Source: Tubiluchus corallicola
Lineage: Eukaryota; Priapulida; Priapulimorpha; Priapulimorphida; Tubiluchidae
Assembly (NCBI GenBank): GCA_030141605.1
Contig: JAQGDQ010000238.1
Span: 60,001 to 124,000, forward strand
Length of the DNA stretch: 64,000 bases
Reading direction: 5' to 3'
Positions 59,965 to 64,000 of this stretch are shown piece after piece. Each line of letters opens with the position of its first letter. Position 1 is the first letter of the stretch. Under the pieces are notes generated by a model. That model saw only the letters and a program-made list of their open reading frames with translations, did not search any database and was not told where the DNA came from. The position numbers were made by a program, and so were the translations under genes.

Positions 59965-62900
59965 TTGCTCACTGCGTCTTGCTGTACCTTGTACGTTGTA
60001 CGTCATCGCGCCACAGCGTGCATATGTTTAGGACGAAAATCATAAACATATGCATAATCATTTAGACTTGTACATAAAATCACAGTAAGAATTACGCCAA
60101 TTTGACAACAATAAAAGAAAAGTATGACCGGTGTTGTGGATCATAATAAGGCGCAAGTAAAATGCAGCCACGCCCTTGCAATTTTTTAAAACATGCGTCA
60201 AAAAGAAATATTTCAAAAGCATCAATGAAAATATTAAAGTACATAACTTGATAATGGTGGTCATTCACGTTTTTTTCCTCTGTAATCGGAATAAAAATGC
60301 GACTGCGTTTTGACTCTTACCGAACACATAATGATCACGATGTTTTTAATTCCCGCCCCAGTTCATCATTCACCCTCCGCCTCCTCTCACACCATTTAAT
60401 ATATTTACTATTTCCATGTCATTATTTTTTAACTTTTGTTTTTTTTTACTTCATGATTTCCTCGTACAGCAGCTATGCTCTTAGAATAAGTATGTCAAGC
60501 TACGCTATGCATAACATTGTGTATTTGCCAGTTAACTAAGTGTCTTCTATACTTCTATAGTTCTGAACAACTATATATCTGTATTGTCATAGGCGTACGG
60601 GAGGAAGTTTCAGAAGGGGTGGGGGAGGCAGAAGGAACTAACTTACCCTAGCCTATATGATTTCCAAATACGTGCAAACAGCGGCAGACATAATTATATA
60701 GGATATAGACTGACAAGCGTCTAAAAAAGAAACATTTCTAGGACTACTCAACTACTCAACTTGTGAGGCCCATTTGCAAACCCCGACCTGCATCGCTTAA
60801 CCCCAAGAGAAAGATGGAATTGTTTTTTAAACAAAATTTAAGCTGAGGTAATGACCAGTGTTTAATGAAGTAACGCAATTTACAACCCTTTCTTATCGGA
60901 ATTTCGATTCCAAATGATGTAACAGCATTGTAAGTAATAGTTTTTGTAAAAATGGCTAATTTTTTACAACATAAATATTTTAACAATGGTGGGATTACAT
61001 AGAATTAGTCCACAGGGTTTACAAAAATTACCGTACGCGATATTCAAACACTGATTCACTATTAATCTATTAACTCACACAAAGTAATTTATCTTAAAGA
61101 ATACACACACTATTCAAGCACAAAAAACTTCAAATGCTTTTTTTACACGACAGTATTGAAGTTATTGATTCGAATTTTACGTCGGTGAATTGCGTGATCT
61201 TAAGTAATCAATTTGAGGACAGCTCATACTCTTCTATTTGTATGGATCCACATATTCTTCTATGTATTCTTCTATTTGTGTGGATCCACATGGGCATAAT
61301 CTAGTAGTGAACGCTGCAGTGAACGCATGCGTGAATTTAATGTTAAAATAAAGACTGTGGAAAACTGAACGTTAGGAATATTTTCATTTTTTAGCAGAAA
61401 TTAGCAGAAATTTTTAGAAAAAGACATTGTTGTAAGTTTCCTTTTGCATTCTTTAAAGCCAATGAGCTTACAAATTTTATTTCTATGCACTATGCATTAT
61501 TACCCTTGGGCTTTGTTTTTTTACCCTAAAAATATACAATTTATTTGTACGGTAGGGCAAGCCCCTACCCGACCTACCGCCTCGTACGCTTATGTCAGTA
61601 TTGTAATGATGCAATGTGGAAATAAATGAATTCTGGGAACTTTTGAACATGTACAAACAGTATGGTAAAAACATACATACATACATATACTTTTCTACAA
61701 ATGTTCTTTATGTACTCTTTTTAAACTGGTAATAATTAAATTTTTATGTATTTTACATGACTGAGCTGTATATTTACGTATTTATTTACTTATAAAATGA
61801 TAATAGCATACATTACATAATGTGATATACCGTTCAGTGATTGCCTTACTGGATGAATGGGCTACATTGCTACTAGGCATATGCGTCTGGTGCAAAAAAG
61901 CTAAAAACTACGAGTGCAGTAGGACCGCCATTAAAAACACAAGTAATGAAGTAAAAATGATATAAGCTACAGCAAAATACACATATTTAAAAAACATAAA
62001 GCTCACTTTTACAAATACAATCTAGTATAAAATAATATATATCATAGAGTTAATATAAACACGTCTCTTAACATAAACACAAGCGCAAAACCACCATCTC
62101 ACGGTACAATTAAAATTCGAACGGTACAATAATTTGTGTTTGCGTTATAGATTATAATACATTATAGTGTTAGTGTTGTAGATATTTCTCTAATCGGTTT
62201 AAATGCACATATGGTGAAACGGCAATGAGTAAAAAGGTCAACAGTAATAACTGATGATATGAACTACAATATAGACAATGATGATAATTGATAATGATAA
62301 TTGTGATAAATAAGTTAAAATAATAAATAAATTGTAATAACGTTAAGGGTGATGAAAACAGTTATACTTTACAAATTTTTGCGGTCTTGTCGAAGAAGTA
62401 TTTTCAAGACTGCCTTCAAAATTTAAAACGATTATTAGACTCAAACGATCAACTGCTTACACAAGTCATTGAAATAACAATCAAGATTCTTCTTTACAAG
62501 GTAACCAAATCGTTTCTACATATCGCCCGAAGCTTCTTTGTAATGAATAGGTTTCAGTAACAGCGGACAAGCAAAATAACAAGGCAGTTATTTCTTCTCA
62601 AAAGTTTGAAATATGTAAATCGTAAGTAGCAATTATGCAAATTTGAAGATTGCAGTTGAGCTTAAAGCTTTTTTTAGAAAACAGCAAATAAAATCCAAGA
62701 GACATAAAAGGTACAGCAGTCTAAAACAAGCGAAATAACTTGTCGTTATTAATATTGATAATAATTAACAAAAACAAATGAAAACGGGCAGGTTGACTGA
62801 GTTGTAAATTGCGGTATGTTTACTGGAGCGTGTGTGTGGGAATTGGTGAGACGGGGTGTTGGGGGAGGTGAATGCGTGAAGTTCGGGACGTGGCGAATGA

Positions 62901-63115
62901 GGAATTATGGTATCCTTTTAGCAATCGAAATTAAGTAACGCAAGGTCTCCCAGTGAATGGATAGTTGACTGCACGGTTCCTTATGGGCGGTTTCATTTGC
63001 ATGCAGGCGTACCACCTCTTCTATCTTTTTCTCTTTACAGGAGAGTGTCGAGATAGATTCCGGTTCAACTACAGCCATTTTTGTAGAAAGAGGCAGGAAG
63101 AGAGAGAAAGGGAGT
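59965..63115. other. Intergenic, no gene seen
   Basis: AT-rich. A short tandem duplication of CTTCTATTTGT-TGGATCCACAT lies at about 61231-61291. Confidence 0.5.
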
Positions 63116-63175
63116 GATAGCGAAAGAGTGAAGGACAAGAGAGAGAAAGACAGACACATATATACACAGAGAGAC

Positions 63176-63241
<66 letters not shown>

Positions 63242-63275
63242 CAGAGAGAGTGAGAGAGGGCGACAGAGAGAGACT
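63116..63275. repeat. (GA)n microsatellite
   Basis: Imperfect GA/GAAA/GACA units, purest at 63183-63238. Confidence 0.95.
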
Positions 63276-63923
63276 GGTTTATTGTCTTGAGGACATGAAG
63301 AGGCGATGACACGAAGGTAGCATAGGTAACCATGACAATCACGTTAGACATGTTAAAGCACGTGTTTAATTGACTTGCACCTGGCACATATCAAGTGGGT
63401 GTAAATCTTAATTAAGACAGCTAATAGAAACTATGGTCATGCAAATTGTCGTTTAATTGTCTAATGTACATGATTTAGAAGTATGGTAGGGTATGGTATG
63501 GCTGAACTAATTGGTGTTCGTAATTTTTAGCGGTGCGTTCCGCTTCATTAACAACATTTGCATCTGTGTTTAAGGAATTTGCTTTAAAACTGCCAGAATA
63601 ACAAGTTTTGATGTTCAGAATGCCCTTTGTCATGATGAAATTACAATAAGTGATTTTCAAAGCTAGTGCCAAGTGGTCTGCTATCAAACTCTCTCACTCA
63701 TCACCATGCTTTGTTTATCTATTTGGAATTTTTGTCGAATTTGTGCTGAATCACCATCTGTGATGGGACTCACAGCCAATAACTTTGACTATAAAGCTGA
63801 TTCTGCCGAGACCACTAGTGAAATGCCACGAAAAAGTTGTTTCTTAAAAACTTGGGTTTATTAAAATAGGATAGCTCAAGGAAAATATACATTCTAATTT
63901 CTAAAACCCAGGTAATGGCAACC

Positions 63924-64000
63924 ATATTGTCGCTGTTGTTGTTGTTGTTGTTATTGTTGCTGACGCTGCTGTTGCTGTTGTTGTTGTTGTTGCGGTTGTT
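63924..64000. repeat. (TTG)n/(CTG)n tract at window edge
   Basis: TTG with CTG interruptions running off the right end. The minus strand would read Gln- or Asn-rich, but the Gln frame meets a TAA near 63950, so coding is unproven. Confidence 0.8.

Noticed and set aside
61231-61291. Paired TGGATCCA palindromes as an operator-like site
   Set aside because: They are explained by a simple short tandem duplication.

Overview
This is a stretch of animal nuclear genome. It is AT-rich, gene-poor and dense in microsatellites and decayed transposable elements. Every recognisable protein is split into short exons with GT-AG (once GC-AG) borders, and no bacterial operon structure is present. The genes (a monoamine-type vesicular transporter, a TEX36-like protein and a HES/hairy factor ending in WRPW) point to a bilaterian, probably an invertebrate. 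I could not place it more precisely from sequence alone.

Layout: (1) 1-8731, minus strand: an SLC18/VMAT-like transporter gene whose first coding exon is at 8584-8731 and whose 3' end runs off the left edge. Nine coding exons join in phase except at one unresolved junction. Its first intron carries a 43-bp minisatellite that appears to grow out of the real splice donor; a later intron carries a PIF/Harbinger-like MITE. (2) 8822-13400: intergenic, with a 330-bp (GA)n tract and a hAT-like relic. (3) 13404-16479, plus strand: a complete four-exon TEX36-like gene (186 codons) with a large (GAT)n/(AAT)n array in its last intron. (4) 16480-24000: intergenic, with two LINE reverse-transcriptase relics. 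(5) 24102-32397, minus strand: a three- or four-exon gene for a small protein with a signal peptide that I cannot assign to a family. A nested pair of hAT elements with target-site duplications lies in its first intron. (6) 32400-46800: a gene desert containing an 840-bp compound tetranucleotide array, a second type of LINE relic and (GA)n/(CT)n tracts. (7) 46940-52000, plus strand: a HES/hairy gene of four exons with an intact bHLH, Orange domain and WRPW, preceded by a compact promoter with a Su(H)/RBPJ site, an E-box, a GC box and three CCAAT boxes. Intron 1 holds a long fold-back element flanked by 13-bp direct repeats. (8) 52000-64000: intergenic, with microsatellites, a perfect 20-bp hairpin and a second copy of a roughly 270-bp dispersed repeat.

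The four genes do not form a pathway. VMAT would load monoamines into vesicles, the TEX36-like protein is of unknown function, the third gene makes an apparent secretory-pathway protein, and HES is a Notch-responsive repressor. The least ordinary material is structural: the splice-donor-derived minisatellite, the fold-back element in the HES intron, the nested hAT insertion and the stepwise tetranucleotide array.
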